DNA of 64,000 bases, from the NCBI RefSeq assembly GCF_004803855.2, contig NZ_CP012552.1, forward strand, positions 1,364,001 to 1,428,000. The letters are read 5' to 3'. Made by a program: the position numbers and the translations under genes. The notes beneath the pieces were generated by a model. The model did no database searches. It saw only the letters and a program-made list of their open reading frames with translations, and was not told the origin of the DNA. Each line of letters starts with the position of its first letter. Position 1 is the stretch's first letter. The stretch is from Campylobacter sp. RM16192. Lineage in GTDB: Bacteria; Campylobacterota; Campylobacteria; Campylobacterales; Campylobacteraceae. Below are positions 46,766 through 60,139 of the stretch, piece after piece.

Positions 46766-48967
46766 CTAAAGACGAATAATCTTTGCTCCAAAACCACCTT
46801 GATTTGGTGGTGCATCAAAAAATTCCTTCACACTAGGATGTTCTCTTAAAAAATTCTTGACCGCATAAGCTAGTTTACCTGTGCCTATTCCGTGAAATAC
46901 GCTTATCTCATCAAAACCCATGACAAGGCTATCGCTTATAAATTTATCTAATTTATCTATGGCTTCATCAGCACGCATTCCGTGCAAATCAAGAACTACA
47001 TTTGCACTGCTTGGCTTTTGCACTTTTAAATTTACTCCTGATTTTTTTGGTGCAGGTGGCGGATTTCCGCTCTTTTTTAGCATCTTTATAGGCACCCTTA
47101 AGCTTACAGCATCGGTTTGTATTGTCGCATCGTTTTTGCTTAAATTTATCACCACTCCCTTTATTTTGCCATATTTTACATGATCTCCTATATTCAACTC
47201 AGGCGCAGTGGCAACTTCTGGTTTTACTATCGTTTTTTTAGCCTCATTAGCTCTATTTAAAGCGCGCTGTTTCTCTTTGGTATCATCTAAATTTATAGCT
47301 CTTTTGGCCTCATTTATAGCCTTAAAATACTCTCTTTCAAGCCTATTTACAATCTCTTGCTGCTCAATTTCAAAACGCTCTTTTTGATCTCTTAAGCTGT
47401 CTATTAGGCTGTCTAATTTTTGTTCTTTTTTGAGTGTATTTTCAAGCCTTTGTTTTAGCTCAACCTCTAAATTTAGAGTCTTTGAGATTATTTCATTTAA
47501 ATTTTCTTTATCTTCTCCATAAAGCCTCTTAGCCTCGCTTACCAAATTTTGAGAGATTCCGTATCTAGCCGCTGTTTCAAAGGCGTATGATTTGCCAATA
47601 GTTCCTTTTAAAAACTCAAATTTCGGACGAGAATTTGCCTCGTCATAAAGTGCCGCCACAAGCTCAACCTCACTATTTTTGGCAAGTATCATTGCTAAAC
47701 GTTTGTGGTGGGTCGTAATTATCATCTTAATATCTTGAGCTATAAGCTTTTCTATCATCACTCCGTATAAGCTTGCAGCCTCTTCAAAATCCGTTCCAAG
47801 CTCTATCTCATCAATACCGATTAGCAAATTTTTCTTTGTAAAAAGTTTAGCAAAATGCATCATCCTGCCAGCAAAAGTTGAGATATCGTTCTTCACGTTT
47901 TGCGGATCTTCAATGATGGTATCAAACTCCTTAAATCCACCTATGCGAGAGTTAAGAGGATCTATTCTCATAGGCAAAAGATACTTAGCCATAAAGGCAG
48001 CAGCTATTATTGATTTTAGTAGCATAGATTTACCGCCGGCATTTACACCAGTTATTAAAAGAACTTTTTTACTAAAATCAACATTTACGCTCTTTGGGTT
48101 TTTAAGCGCAGGATGGGCAAAATTTTTAAGAATTATCTTATCTGAGTTATCACTTAAAACAAACTCGTAATCCAAGCTTCTAGCCGTTAAAACCCTAGCA
48201 CTATAGGCATCAAAAAGGTCAAAGGCTGTATTTATAAATTTTAAAAAGAGTAGATTCTTATGAAAAACTCCGCTAATTTGCTTTGCATACTCGTAAACTA
48301 TCTGCTCTTTTTTATCTATTAGCTCACTCTGCTCTTTTTTTAGCTTTTCGATATTTGCTGGCATTACGTAAAAATAGCCGCTAGCGCTACGTCCTATAAC
48401 GGTGCCTTTTAAGGCGTGATTAAAGCCCCCTCTAACTAGCAATGCCTCTTGATTATTTATAAAATGCACCTGTGTATCGACAAGATAAGGAGTTATTGAT
48501 TTAGAATATATAAGCCTTTTCATATCGGCATCAATTTCTGCTTTTTTTGTGTTAAAAGCGGCTCTTATGCCAACTAATCTCTCATCTATCTCATCTTTTA
48601 ACTCACCGTTTTTATCAAAATAGTTTGCAGCCTTCAAAACCGCTTCCGGAATTTCTATCTTTGCAAGCCATTCTCCAAGTTTTTTCTCAAATTTTAGAGT
48701 TTTTAGATAGGTAAAATATCTGATAATTTTGGCAAATTCGTAAATTTCACTTATATGAAGTATTGCTTGTTTACTAAGGTGCATTAGTGCATCGTCTAAA
48801 TTTGCGGTATCCTCTGGCTCCTTAAACTCCATCAAAGAGAGTTCAATAATCTTTTCATAGTGAAGTCTTGTGTCTCCGGGAATAAAAAGAGGCTTTTTGC
48901 GGGCTAAAAATGAGCTAAATTTAGCGATATATTCAGTCAAATCAAGGGTTTGAATAAGCCTATCCAC
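46766..48967 (-). CDS. mutS2: Endonuclease MutS2
   Basis: The 733-residue protein has MutS clamp and ATPase domains without the mismatch-recognition domain. Walker A is LLITGVNAGGKSMLLKS and Walker B LIGIDEIELGTDFEEA. A coiled coil follows (about 480-570), then KOW-like GDHVKYGKIKGVVI and a C-terminal Smr nuclease domain (LDLHGMRADEAIDKL, FHGIGTGKLAYAVKNFL). MutS2 suppresses recombination or acts on stalled ribosomes and oxidative DNA damage; it is not classical mismatch repair, which Campylobacter lacks. It is the last gene of the long ileS operon. Confidence 0.96.
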   Translation of the reverse strand: MDRLIQTLDLTEYIAKFSSFLARKKPLFIPGDTRLHYEKIIELSLMEFKEPEDTANLDDALMHLSKQAILHISEIYEFAKIIRYFTYLKTLKFEKKLGEWLAKIEIPEAVLKAANYFDKNGELKDEIDERLVGIRAAFNTKKAEIDADMKRLIYSKSITPYLVDTQVHFINNQEALLVRGGFNHALKGTVIGRSASGYFYVMPANIEKLKKEQSELIDKKEQIVYEYAKQISGVFHKNLLFLKFINTAFDLFDAYSARVLTARSLDYEFVLSDNSDKIILKNFAHPALKNPKSVNVDFSKKVLLITGVNAGGKSMLLKSIIAAAFMAKYLLPMRIDPLNSRIGGFKEFDTIIEDPQNVKNDISTFAGRMMHFAKLFTKKNLLIGIDEIELGTDFEEAASLYGVMIEKLIAQDIKMIITTHHKRLAMILAKNSEVELVAALYDEANSRPKFEFLKGTIGKSYAFETAARYGISQNLVSEAKRLYGEDKENLNEIISKTLNLEVELKQRLENTLKKEQKLDSLIDSLRDQKERFEIEQQEIVNRLEREYFKAINEAKRAINLDDTKEKQRALNRANEAKKTIVKPEVATAPELNIGDHVKYGKIKGVVINLSKNDATIQTDAVSLRVPIKMLKKSGNPPPAPKKSGVNLKVQKPSSANVVLDLHGMRADEAIDKLDKFISDSLVMGFDEISVFHGIGTGKLAYAVKNFLREHPSVKEFFDAPPNQGGFGAKIIRL

Positions 48968-49309
48968 TTACTTCGCCTCGCAATTTTTAATATCTACTTT
49001 TACGCTACGAAGCTCTGTGATTGCGCGTTTTGCAACAAAAGAGGAAGTGCCAAATTCGTAATTAAATTTTGAATTACTTACTTCAATATCTCCACACCTT
49101 AAAATTTTTCCCTGATTAAAAAGTGTTAAAATTTCTTGAGATTTAGCCTGTCTATTTTCAAACTCAAATTGATAAAAACAAGCGGCTGCGCAAACAATAG
49201 ATATGACTATCGTAAGCATTGCCTTAGCTTTTAGACTAAGGCTTTCATGTTTTATGCTAAATAGTAAAACAACCAGTAAAAGAGCCGCTAAAATAAATAA
49301 AATTCTCAT
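48968..49309 (-). CDS. Small membrane protein, function unknown
   Basis: The 113-residue protein has two hydrophobic helices (about 2-17 and 29-47) and a hydrophilic C-terminal part likely in the periplasm. It contains two late cysteines (LRCGDIEV and IKNCEAK) that could form a disulphide. I do not recognise a family. It overlaps murC by 4 bases and abuts mutS2. A gene in the same place exists in C. jejuni, so it is real and conserved. Confidence 0.65.
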   Translation of the reverse strand: MRILFILAALLLVVLLFSIKHESLSLKAKAMLTIVISIVCAAACFYQFEFENRQAKSQEILTLFNQGKILRCGDIEVSNSKFNYEFGTSSFVAKRAITELRSVKVDIKNCEAK

Positions 49310-50613
49310 AAATTTCCTCTCAACTGATATGTGATATCTCCTGCTCCAAAGCCTATTACAAGCCCGTCATCAAGCAAATTTTTTACTCCAAATTCATCTA
49401 TAAATCCGATAGCATCGCCTTCTCTTTCGACTTTTTTAGTCATTACCGGATTATACTCTTTAAATTCATCCTTCAAATCGATATCTATAGGAGTTTCACC
49501 TGCCCCATAAACAGGTAAAATCACAAGCTCGTCTACACCTTTAAAACTCTCTTTGAACGCATCCAAATTCGCACTAAGTCTAGTATATCTATGTGGCTGA
49601 AATATGGCTGTAACTTTTGAAATTCCAAGTAGTTTAGCATATTCAAATGCGGATTTTAAAGTAGCTTTAATCTCCGTAGGATGATGTCCATAATCATCTA
49701 TAAGCACAAATTTACGACTTGCGGTAAGTATGTCAAAGCGTTTTTTTATCCCTTTAAAATTTAGCAAATTTTCTCTAATTGAGCTTAAAGATACCTCGTT
49801 AATTGCAGCCAAAATTGCCAAACTAGCGTCAATTGCTATATATTCGCCCATTCCAAGCACCTCAAATTTGCCCAAATTTTTTAGATTAAAGGTGGTATAT
49901 GGGACAAAATCTCTTACAACCATATTCATATCGGTTATATCAACGCTTGGATTTAGTCTAACCGCCTCTATCTTTAGGGTGCTTAAAAACTCATCTTCAG
50001 CATTTATCACCCTAACTTTAGCACGCTCTAAAAATCCGCGATATGCGGCGTGAAATTTCTCCAAATCATGCTCGTAGTGTTCCATATGCTCGGGCTCCGC
50101 ATTGGTTACGACAGCAAGATACGGGTTTGAGTTTAAAAAGCTAGAATCACTCTCGTCGGCTTCAAATATCACATTTTCATGCGCTTCATATTTCATATTG
50201 GAGTTAAACTGCTTGGAGATCGCCCCTATGATTACAGAGCCTTCAAGAAGACCGGATAGCATCGCAGAAGTAGTACTTTTGCCGTGAGCTCCAGCCACAG
50301 CAAATACACGCTTGCCCTCCAAAACCATAGGCAGTGCCTCTTTGCGAGATAAGCACTTTATGCCTTTATTTTTAGCCTCGATAAGTTCGATATTATCGCT
50401 CTTTATAGCTGCTGAATATATGACGAAATCTTGATCTTTGATAGCCTCTTTGCAGTGAGGAGTGATGACTTTAATGCCTTGGTTTTGTAGCTCTATGGTA
50501 GTTGGACTCTCTTTGATATCGCTACCGCTTATCTCAAAACCTTTTTCATTTAAAAACCTAGCGATTGCCGAAATTCCTATGCCGCCTATACCTATAAAAT
50601 GGACTTTTTTCAA
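49306..50613 (-). CDS. murC: UDP-N-acetylmuramate-L-alanine ligase
   Basis: The 435-residue cytoplasmic ligase adds the first amino acid to the peptidoglycan precursor. It begins KKVHFIGIGGIGISAIARFL (nucleotide-sugar site), has the ATP loop AVAGAHGKSTTSAML, then EADESDSSFL and the C-terminal IDDYGHHPTEIKATL and IFQPHRYTRL. The P-loop reads GAHGKST where most MurC have GTHGKTT. It lies within the ileS operon. Confidence 0.97.
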   Translation of the reverse strand: MKKVHFIGIGGIGISAIARFLNEKGFEISGSDIKESPTTIELQNQGIKVITPHCKEAIKDQDFVIYSAAIKSDNIELIEAKNKGIKCLSRKEALPMVLEGKRVFAVAGAHGKSTTSAMLSGLLEGSVIIGAISKQFNSNMKYEAHENVIFEADESDSSFLNSNPYLAVVTNAEPEHMEHYEHDLEKFHAAYRGFLERAKVRVINAEDEFLSTLKIEAVRLNPSVDITDMNMVVRDFVPYTTFNLKNLGKFEVLGMGEYIAIDASLAILAAINEVSLSSIRENLLNFKGIKKRFDILTASRKFVLIDDYGHHPTEIKATLKSAFEYAKLLGISKVTAIFQPHRYTRLSANLDAFKESFKGVDELVILPVYGAGETPIDIDLKDEFKEYNPVMTKKVEREGDAIGFIDEFGVKNLLDDGLVIGFGAGDITYQLRGNL

Positions 50614-50700
50614 AATTTGACCTTGAATTTAAAATTTATATCGATTATATCCAAAAGAGACTTAGATACTTTTAGCTATTTAAAATAAGAAATTAGACAA

Positions 50701-51501
50701 TTAAACAAGTCCTCTCTTGTGAAGTATCTTTCTAAATTCCCACAAATTTCTGGCATTACCAATCTTTTGCTTACTAACCTTTGCCAGTAACATCTCTTCG
50801 CCGTTTCCAAGACTGGCTTCAACTTCACCTAAAGGATCAATAAGCATCGTATCTCCGTAAAAATTCCACTGACCGGCGGTTACCTTATGATTTCCCACGC
50901 GATTTACCCGTAAAATATATGTATTATTCGTAAAAGCTCTAGTCTTTAAAAGCTCTTCCCAGCGATTTTCACTAAAAAAAGTGCTCGCGGTCGGCATTAC
51001 TATGATATCTACTTTTTTATTCATCATATATGCCCAGACAGGGTCAAAGTGAGATTCGTAACCAAACATCACACCGATTTTAAATTTTTCATGCATAAAG
51101 GTCATAAAATTTATCTTGTCCTCTTGAGCGTTATTAAAGAATTTCGCCTCATTCCAGTGTGAATACGGCATTAAAATTTGCTGTTCATGAAATTTGACTC
51201 CGCTATTATTAAATTTTGCAACGACTTTTATAAATTCCTTTCCTTTGCTTAAAACGAAAGGCGCAACTATAGTCAAATCATATTTACTGGCAAGATTTAA
51301 AAGCGACTCTTTTTTCCTCTCACTCTGCTCTTTTATAATGCTTTTAGGCATGGTCTCAAGTTCTTTAAAAAAGCTATTTAGAACATACTCTCCAAGCACT
51401 ATAAGACGAGCATCCTCATCGGCACACATCTTAAAATAATAATCAAGTCTAGAATCGCTCATAGGTTGAGTTGCAAGCTGCAATGCACAAATTTTACTCA
51501 T
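50701..51501 (-). CDS. Nitrilase-superfamily (carbon-nitrogen hydrolase) protein lacking the catalytic Cys
   Basis: The protein (266 residues from the ATG at 51501) has the nitrilase fold pattern: Glu in LIVLGEYVLNSFF, a central LMPYSHWNEAKFF region and FKIGVMFGYESHFDPVWAYM, then VDIIVMPTAS and VNRVGNHKVTAGQWNFYGDT. The last segment normally reads ICYD-x-x-FPE with Cys as nucleophile; here GGT (Gly) stands in that place. It may be catalytically inactive or use another chemistry. The ATG at 51501 has GGGG about 9 bases upstream; the ATG at 51510 is too close to it. It overlaps xseB by 8 bases. Confidence 0.8.
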   Translation of the reverse strand: MSKICALQLATQPMSDSRLDYYFKMCADEDARLIVLGEYVLNSFFKELETMPKSIIKEQSERKKESLLNLASKYDLTIVAPFVLSKGKEFIKVVAKFNNSGVKFHEQQILMPYSHWNEAKFFNNAQEDKINFMTFMHEKFKIGVMFGYESHFDPVWAYMMNKKVDIIVMPTASTFFSENRWEELLKTRAFTNNTYILRVNRVGNHKVTAGQWNFYGDTMLIDPLGEVEASLGNGEEMLLAKVSKQKIGNARNLWEFRKILHKRGLV

Positions 51502-51700
51502 CTTTTTCATCCCCTACTTCGTTTATGACAAGCTTGGCGTTTTGTAAAATTTTAGCCGCTTCATCAAGAAGTTTCTTGCCCTCTTTATGGAGCTTTACAC
51601 TCTCCTCTAGACTGATATTCTCATCACTTAATCGCTCTAAAATCTCATTTGCCTTTATAAGCTTATCTTCAAACTGATCCTGTCTTATCTCTTCACTCAT
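51494..51700 (-). CDS. xseB: Exodeoxyribonuclease VII small subunit
   Basis: The 68-residue acidic helical protein has the XseB core DQFEDKLIKANEILERLSDE, then ISLEESVKLHKEGKKLLDEA. It partners XseA in degrading single-stranded DNA. It overlaps metX by 4 bases upstream and the nitrilase-like gene downstream. xseA is not in the window. Confidence 0.92.
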   Translation of the reverse strand: MSEEIRQDQFEDKLIKANEILERLSDENISLEESVKLHKEGKKLLDEAAKILQNAKLVINEVGDEKDE

Positions 51701-52799
51701 CCTAAAACCTTTTTTACATGATCTTCAAATTTATCAATCTCAACTAAAAACGCATCATGCCCGTAGCTACTATTTATCTCGATATATTCGCACTCGCAGG
51801 CTTTTTCAAGCTTGGCAAGCTCGTCCGCCATATCTTTCATACAACTTGGCGGAAAGAGTATATCACCGCCAAATGATATGAGAGTTAGCCTTGCTTTGAT
51901 ACAAGAAAGCGCGTCGCCAAGGCTATCATAATGCCTCGTGCAGTCAAAGATATTCATCATCTTAACGATATAAAGATAGCTTAACGGATCAAAGCGCTTT
52001 GGGAAATTATGCCCGTTATACTCCATATATCTATCTACTTGAAAGCGCCCCGTAAGCTCGTAAAGTCCGTCTGTCTCGACATAGTTTCTGCCAAATTTCA
52101 CGTCCATCGAATCAGGACTTAAAAAGCTAATGTGCCCCACCATCCTGCCAAGTGCCATGCCGACAAGTCCGCTCTCGGCGATATCGTTTGGATCGTATTC
52201 GCCGTCTTTAAACTCCTTGTCACGCAAAATGCCTTCGATTGCGATTTTATTAAAAGCGATCGCCCAAGGCTTGGTCTGATAGGTGCTTGCCATGATGATT
52301 ACGTTTTTTGCAAAATTTGGAAATTCTATCGCAAAGCAAAGTGCCTGCATACCGCCAAGACTGCCGCCGATAACCGCGTGAGCCTGCTTTATACCAAGCC
52401 TTTCAAAGAGCTTCATCTGAGCTTTTACCACATCGCTTATCGTAAGGACTGGAAACCTTAAGCGATACTGTTTACCTGTGCTTTTTTCGATACTAAGCGG
52501 ATTTGTGGAGCCAAAATTTGAGCCTAAGATATTTACACAGATGACAAAAAACTTATTCGTATCAACTGCTTTGTCATCACCTATAAATCCGTCCCACCAG
52601 CCTGATTTCGTATCGTTTTCATACCTGCCTGCGGCATGGTGCGAGCCGGTAAGCGCATGGCAAATGACAATAACGTTGCTTTTATCTTGATTTAAATTTC
52701 CGTAAGTTTCATAAACAAGCTCAAAATTTGAGAGAATCCGACCGCTCTCAAGATAGAGCGGCTCGTCAAATTTCTCTCTTTTGGTTTTTAAATTTAACA

Positions 52800-52800
<1 letters not shown>
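51697..52800 (-). CDS. metX: Homoserine O-acetyltransferase MetX
   Basis: The 367-residue alpha/beta hydrolase acylates homoserine for methionine synthesis. It starts LYLESGRILSNFELVYETYG, has CHALTGSHHAAG, the nucleophile elbow VIGGSLGGMQALCFA, then GGDILFPP and YGHDAFLVE for the Asp and His of the triad. Acetyl or succinyl use cannot be told with certainty from these motifs. It overlaps guaB by one base. C. jejuni uses metA instead, as I recall, so this gene is one of the differences. Confidence 0.94.
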
Positions 52801-55605
<2,805 letters not shown>

Positions 55606-55609
<4 letters not shown>

Positions 55610-55716
55610 CTGTTTTCCTTAAATTTATTTACTAAAACTATACCGATGCCTACTACGCAAAGTATCGTTGCTATAGTGGCTACGATGACGCTAAAATGTA
55701 TCGGCTCAGAGAGCAT
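55606..55716 (-). CDS. Small hydrophobic membrane protein (36 aa)
   Basis: An ATG at 55714-55716 opens a 36-codon frame: [20 protein letters not shown], then [16 protein letters not shown]. It is one membrane helix with a basic C-terminal tail, inner-membrane type. It overlaps ileS by 11 bases and its TGA overlaps the gatA ATG, the tight packing of a real operon gene. A small hydrophobic gene is annotated at the same place in C. jejuni, as I recall. Function unknown. Confidence 0.7.
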
Positions 55717-58465
55717 TTTTAAGCACTCTTTCACATCTTGGGCAGGTTTCGCCGTCATGTCTAGCGCTAAATTTCCAACATCTTGGGCACTTAAATTTGC
55801 TTGACATTACAAGCTTAAATTTGTCATGTCCTATCTCAAATTCAGCCAAACTATCCTTATCATCAAGGCTCTCGATCTCACTTACCATGTACCAATCGGT
55901 TATCTCGTCTAAGTTTTCGCTCAGGATAGAATTTGAGCTGGTTTGAAGCACTAGTTCAAGAGTTGATTTTATCTTTTTATCTTTTTTAAGCACGTCTATA
56001 AGCTCAAAGAATTTTTCTCTACTTTGAGCTAAAAGCTCATCATCCACTTCAAATTCAAACTCTATCGGCGCAAACTCAAAATCAAAGGCGTCCTTGGCTC
56101 CGTTTTTGATGATTTCAGGCGCGTAGTCCATAACTTCATCAACAGTATATGTAAGCGTCGGCGCGATAAGCGGCAAGAGCGCTCTTGTGATGATAGCCAT
56201 CGCGCTTTGAGCCGATCTTCTGCGATCGCCGTCCATCTCGTCACAATACAGCCTATCTTTACAAATATCAAGATAGATGCCCGAAAGATCGGCACTCAAG
56301 AAATTCATAAGTACGCTAAAGCCTTTTGAAAAGTCATAATTTCTAAAAGCCGCCTCAACCTCGCTAAAAGCACGTCTGGCACGGCTTAGTATCCACTTAT
56401 CAAGGATATTGAAATTTGAAGTCTCCAGATCATCCAAGTCATTTACGTTTGCAAGCAAAAATCTTATCGTGTTTCTTATCTTGCGGTATTGCTCGCTAAC
56501 TTGTTTTAATATGTTATCGCTTATCTTTAGATCGCTTGAATAGTCGCTTAGCGCAACCCAAAGGCGCAAAATTTCAACGCCGTAAGTTTTGATCACATCT
56601 TGCGGAGCTACGACGTTACCTTTACTCTTACTCATCTTTTGACCGTTTTCATCGACGGTAAAGCCGTGAGTTAAGACGCTTTTATAAGGCGCTTGTCCTT
56701 CTGCTGCGCAGCTTAAAAGAAGTGAGCTTTGAAACCAACCTCTGTGCTGATCGCTACCCTCTAAATACATATCGGACTGATAGCTTCCCGCGTCGTAATC
56801 TCCGCTCTTTAAAACAGCGGACCAAGTGCTACCGCTATCAAACCACACATCAAGGATGTCGGTTACCTTTTCTAAATTTTTAGCGTCGTATTTGGAGTTT
56901 GGCGGTAGAAGCTGTGAAATTTCCATATCCCACCAAGCATCAGCTCCCTTTTCTTCGAAAATTTTGGCTACAAAATCCAAAATTTCACTATCAAATATCG
57001 GCTCTTTCGTCTCTCTATCTCTAAAAAACGCGATTGGCACACCCCAATCTCTTTGGCGAGAGATACACCAGTCAGGGCGATTTGCAACCATCAGCCCTAT
57101 CCTTCTTGCACCGCTTGCAGGGTAAAATTTAACCTTTTCTATCTCGGCAAGCGCAACTTCTCTTAGAGTCTTTCCATCTATCTTTGGCTCATCCATAGCG
57201 ATAAACCACTGCTTTGTCGCGCGGTATATAACAGGCTTGTGCGTTCTCCAACAGAAAGGATAAGAGTGGGTAAATTTGCTAACTTTAAGTAGGCTTTTGC
57301 CCAAAATTTCTAAAATTTTCTCGTTAGCTTTAAATATATGCATGCCGACCAGCTCATCTACCACGTCTGCGCGGAAAAGCTTCTTAGCTCTAAGTGTAGA
57401 GTCGTAAAGTCCTGCCTCGTCCACAGGCATGATAACTTCCATGCCGTATTTTAAGCTTATGTGATAGTCATCCTCGCCGTGTCCAGGAGCCGTATGGACA
57501 AGTCCTGTTCCGCCGTCCATAGTAACGTGCTCGCCTAGGATAAATTTAGACTCGCGGTCGTTTAGAGGATTTATCGCGTGGAGATTTTCAAGTTCGCCTG
57601 CTTTGAATTCCTTAACGATATCGCCTTTTGTAAGCCCTTCTTTAACGAGCTCTTCGATCATCTCTTTGGCAAATATCAAATTTTCAGCCGTAACTACGTA
57701 TTTTTCATTTGGATTTAAGCTTATGGCTTGGTTTGCAGGAAGAGTCCAAGGAGTCGTAGTCCAGATGACTGCGCTTGCCTCTTTTACTCCAAGTTTTTTT
57801 AGCGCCTCATTGCCTAGTTTAAAGGCTACGTAGATGCTATAGTCCTCTTTGTCTTCATACTCGACTTCAGCTTCTGCAAGGGCTGATTTTGCCGCCCAGC
57901 TCCAGTAGACAGGCTTGCTTCTCTCGATCAAAAGGCCGCGCTTAGCGACCTTACAGAGCGTCTTATAAATTTCAGCCTCAAATTTAAATTTCATCGTAAG
58001 ATAAGGATCGTCCCAGTCGCCAACTATACCAAGCTGCTTAAAGCCCTCTTTTTGGATCCCTATAAACTCTCTTGCATGCTCTCTACAAAACTCCCTGATC
58101 TGAGTTGTGCTCATCTCCTTTTTCTTCTCGCCGAGTTTTACCTCAACTTGCTGCTCGATAGGCAAACCGTGGCAGTCCCAGCCCGGAGTATAGCGGATAT
58201 CTTCGCCAAAGAAGTAGTGAGTCTTAGTGATGATGTCTTTTAGGGTTTTGTTAAGTGCGTGTCCGATGTGCAAATTTCCGTTAGCGTAAGGGGGTCCGTC
58301 GTGGAGGCTGAAGCTCTTTTTCGCTTTTTCTCTTTTATTTTTCATCTTTGAATAGATATCGCGCTCGCCATACCAACTTTTTAACCTATCTGGCTCATTT
58401 TGCGGAAGGTTACCGCGCATAGGGAATTCCGTATTCGGAAGCAGAAGTGTATCTTTGTAATCCAT
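55706..58465 (-). CDS. ileS: Isoleucyl-tRNA synthetase
   Basis: The 919-residue class I synthetase has the HIGH motif in [26 protein letters not shown], the editing-domain segment [17 protein letters not shown] and a C-terminal zinc site made of [19 protein letters not shown]. It is the first gene of the long compact operon to mutS2. The complete zinc site points to the bacterial IleS1 type. Confidence 0.98.
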   Translation of the reverse strand: MDYKDTLLLPNTEFPMRGNLPQNEPDRLKSWYGERDIYSKMKNKREKAKKSFSLHDGPPYANGNLHIGHALNKTLKDIITKTHYFFGEDIRYTPGWDCHGLPIEQQVEVKLGEKKKEMSTTQIREFCREHAREFIGIQKEGFKQLGIVGDWDDPYLTMKFKFEAEIYKTLCKVAKRGLLIERSKPVYWSWAAKSALAEAEVEYEDKEDYSIYVAFKLGNEALKKLGVKEASAVIWTTTPWTLPANQAISLNPNEKYVVTAENLIFAKEMIEELVKEGLTKGDIVKEFKAGELENLHAINPLNDRESKFILGEHVTMDGGTGLVHTAPGHGEDDYHISLKYGMEVIMPVDEAGLYDSTLRAKKLFRADVVDELVGMHIFKANEKILEILGKSLLKVSKFTHSYPFCWRTHKPVIYRATKQWFIAMDEPKIDGKTLREVALAEIEKVKFYPASGARRIGLMVANRPDWCISRQRDWGVPIAFFRDRETKEPIFDSEILDFVAKIFEEKGADAWWDMEISQLLPPNSKYDAKNLEKVTDILDVWFDSGSTWSAVLKSGDYDAGSYQSDMYLEGSDQHRGWFQSSLLLSCAAEGQAPYKSVLTHGFTVDENGQKMSKSKGNVVAPQDVIKTYGVEILRLWVALSDYSSDLKISDNILKQVSEQYRKIRNTIRFLLANVNDLDDLETSNFNILDKWILSRARRAFSEVEAAFRNYDFSKGFSVLMNFLSADLSGIYLDICKDRLYCDEMDGDRRRSAQSAMAIITRALLPLIAPTLTYTVDEVMDYAPEIIKNGAKDAFDFEFAPIEFEFEVDDELLAQSREKFFELIDVLKKDKKIKSTLELVLQTSSNSILSENLDEITDWYMVSEIESLDDKDSLAEFEIGHDKFKLVMSSKFKCPRCWKFSARHDGETCPRCERVLKNAL

Positions 58466-58566
58466 ACTTTAACCTTATTTTTAAGTTGGTAGATTTTATC
58501 AAAGTGGCGATTAAACGCTTCTGAAAAATGAGCTTATATGCTAAAATTTCGCCTATATTTTTGTGA

Positions 58567-58572
58567 TATAAT
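58567..58572 (+). promoter_or_regulatory. -10 element for the cinA-like gene
   Basis: TGATATAATGG contains TATAAT with an extended TG-like base pair upstream, 24 bases before the ATG at 58596. AAAGGAG at 58584-58590 is the ribosome site. Confidence 0.55.
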
Positions 58573-58595
58573 GGTCTAAATTGAAAGGAGAATTT

Positions 58596-59693
58596 ATGAA
58601 AAATGCACTTTTGATAATCGGAGAAGATTTAAACATAAACTCAACTTTTCTAAACTATATATTATCTTGTTATAAAGCGCATTTTAAAGAGCTTGGGGAA
58701 TTTAGTTTCGTAAATAAAAGCGATAAAGAGTTGCCGTTTATAATAGAAAACCTATGCTCTAAATTTGATACTCTTTGTATATTTGCCTCAAACGAAAATT
58801 ACGCAACTACAGCTAAAATTTTGTCCACATTAAGCGAGGATTTAATAGAACTAAAAGAGCACAATACACTTGCGCCAAGCAAGGCTCTAACAATAACCAA
58901 AGATAGCTTTTTAATAAATTTAAATGAGACTCAAGTAAATCTCATAAAAGCTGTTCCAACTAAAGAAATAGGACAAATTCACATAAAACCAAATATAAAT
59001 TTTACTTATTTTAGCCTATTTGATATCGATAGCGAAAGTACTAAAATTTTACTAGAACCGATTGCTAAAACTTATGAGGTACAAATTTATCTATCCCAAA
59101 TCATAGAAAATTTAGTTATCGTAAGGGCGGAAGCTAATAAATTTGGTCAGATAGAAAGCTTTATAAACGGTGTTAAAAATCTATTTTCTCAAAAATTTAT
59201 CGCTAGTAAAAATTTAGTTAAGCATATTGCAAAAACACTCATTAGAAAAAATCTAAAAATTACCTTTGCTGAGTCTTGCACTGCAGGGTTAATAGCAGCT
59301 AAATTTGGTCAATTTGCAGGAGTTTCAGCCGCTTTTGACGGCTCGCTTATAACTTATGCAAACGAGATTAAAGCTGAATGGCTAGGAGTTGGCAAAGACA
59401 CTCTTGAAACTTATGGAGCGGTAAGCGAGCAATGTGTAAATGAGATGCTAAGCGGGGCTATTCGTTCAAGCGGAGCTGATTTCGCATTAGCTGTTAGCGG
59501 AATAGCAGGACCTGATGGTGGAAGCGTGGAAAAACCCGTAGGAACCGTATTTGTAGGAGCTTTAAGCAAAAACGGTAAGATCATAGTCGACAGGCTAAAT
59601 TTAAATGGAGATAGAAACTATATAAGAGAGCAAAGCGCACTGCATGCCTATACATGCCTATTGCGCATTGCCCCTGAAATCTTTTTTGAATAA
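58596..59693 (+). CDS. CinA-like protein with nicotinamide-nucleotide amidase domain
   Basis: From the ATG at 58596 the protein has 365 residues. The C-terminal 155 residues are a clear CinA amidase domain: ITFAESCTAGLIAAKF (Ser nucleophile region), YANEIKAEWLGV, YGAVSEQCVNEM, ALAVSGIAGPDGG and KPVGTVFVGA. The enzyme deamidates NMN and recycles pyridine nucleotides. The N-terminal 200 residues replace the usual MoaB-like domain and are poorly conserved (MKNALLIIGEDLNINSTFLN). The frame opens at TTG 58581, but AAAGGAG lies within that extension and serves the ATG at 58596. Confidence 0.85.
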   Translation: MKNALLIIGEDLNINSTFLNYILSCYKAHFKELGEFSFVNKSDKELPFIIENLCSKFDTLCIFASNENYATTAKILSTLSEDLIELKEHNTLAPSKALTITKDSFLINLNETQVNLIKAVPTKEIGQIHIKPNINFTYFSLFDIDSESTKILLEPIAKTYEVQIYLSQIIENLVIVRAEANKFGQIESFINGVKNLFSQKFIASKNLVKHIAKTLIRKNLKITFAESCTAGLIAAKFGQFAGVSAAFDGSLITYANEIKAEWLGVGKDTLETYGAVSEQCVNEMLSGAIRSSGADFALAVSGIAGPDGGSVEKPVGTVFVGALSKNGKIIVDRLNLNGDRNYIREQSALHAYTCLLRIAPEIFFE

Positions 59694-59696
59694 AAT

Positions 59697-60074
59697 TTAT
59701 TTATTAAAAGGAACAGGCTCATAGCCTTGTCTAATCAAAGCTCCCATTCCGCCATGTAAATTTATTATATTTAGACCGCCGGAATCAAGCATTCTAGCCG
59801 CATGAAAACTTCTGTTGCCGCTTCTACATATTAAAGCAATAGGCTTTGAGATATCAAAGTTCTCCTTTAGTTCTTGTATAAATTTAGTAGTATTATAAGG
59901 ATCAAAGGTTATTGTTTTAGCACCTTTTACTATGCCTGTAGCTCTCCATTCTGGCTCTGTTCTGATATCTACAATCTGCTCATAATCATTAATGTTTTGA
60001 GGGGTTACATTAACACTTTGAAACTGAGAAAAAGCAGCTGATGCAGCCATTGATAGAAGTAGAAATTTTTTCAA
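59697..60074 (-). CDS. Periplasmic single-domain rhodanese
   Basis: The 125-residue protein has a signal peptide (MKKFLLLSMAASAAFS) and one rhodanese domain: VDIRTEPEWRATGIVKGA for the CH2A-like part and the active-site loop ICRSGNRSFHAARML, with Cys near residue 86. The domain would transfer sulphur or sense oxidants in the periplasm. It converges on the cinA-like gene with 3 bases between stops and is divergent from cfbpA. The shared spacer carries nested inverted repeats. Confidence 0.88.
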   Translation of the reverse strand: MKKFLLLSMAASAAFSQFQSVNVTPQNINDYEQIVDIRTEPEWRATGIVKGAKTITFDPYNTTKFIQELKENFDISKPIALICRSGNRSFHAARMLDSGGLNIINLHGGMGALIRQGYEPVPFNK

Positions 60075-60139
60075 TTTTTTGCCTTTTTATCATTTTAAAT
60101 GGCAGAATTTTATCACTTTTTGGTTAAAAAATTTTTAAT

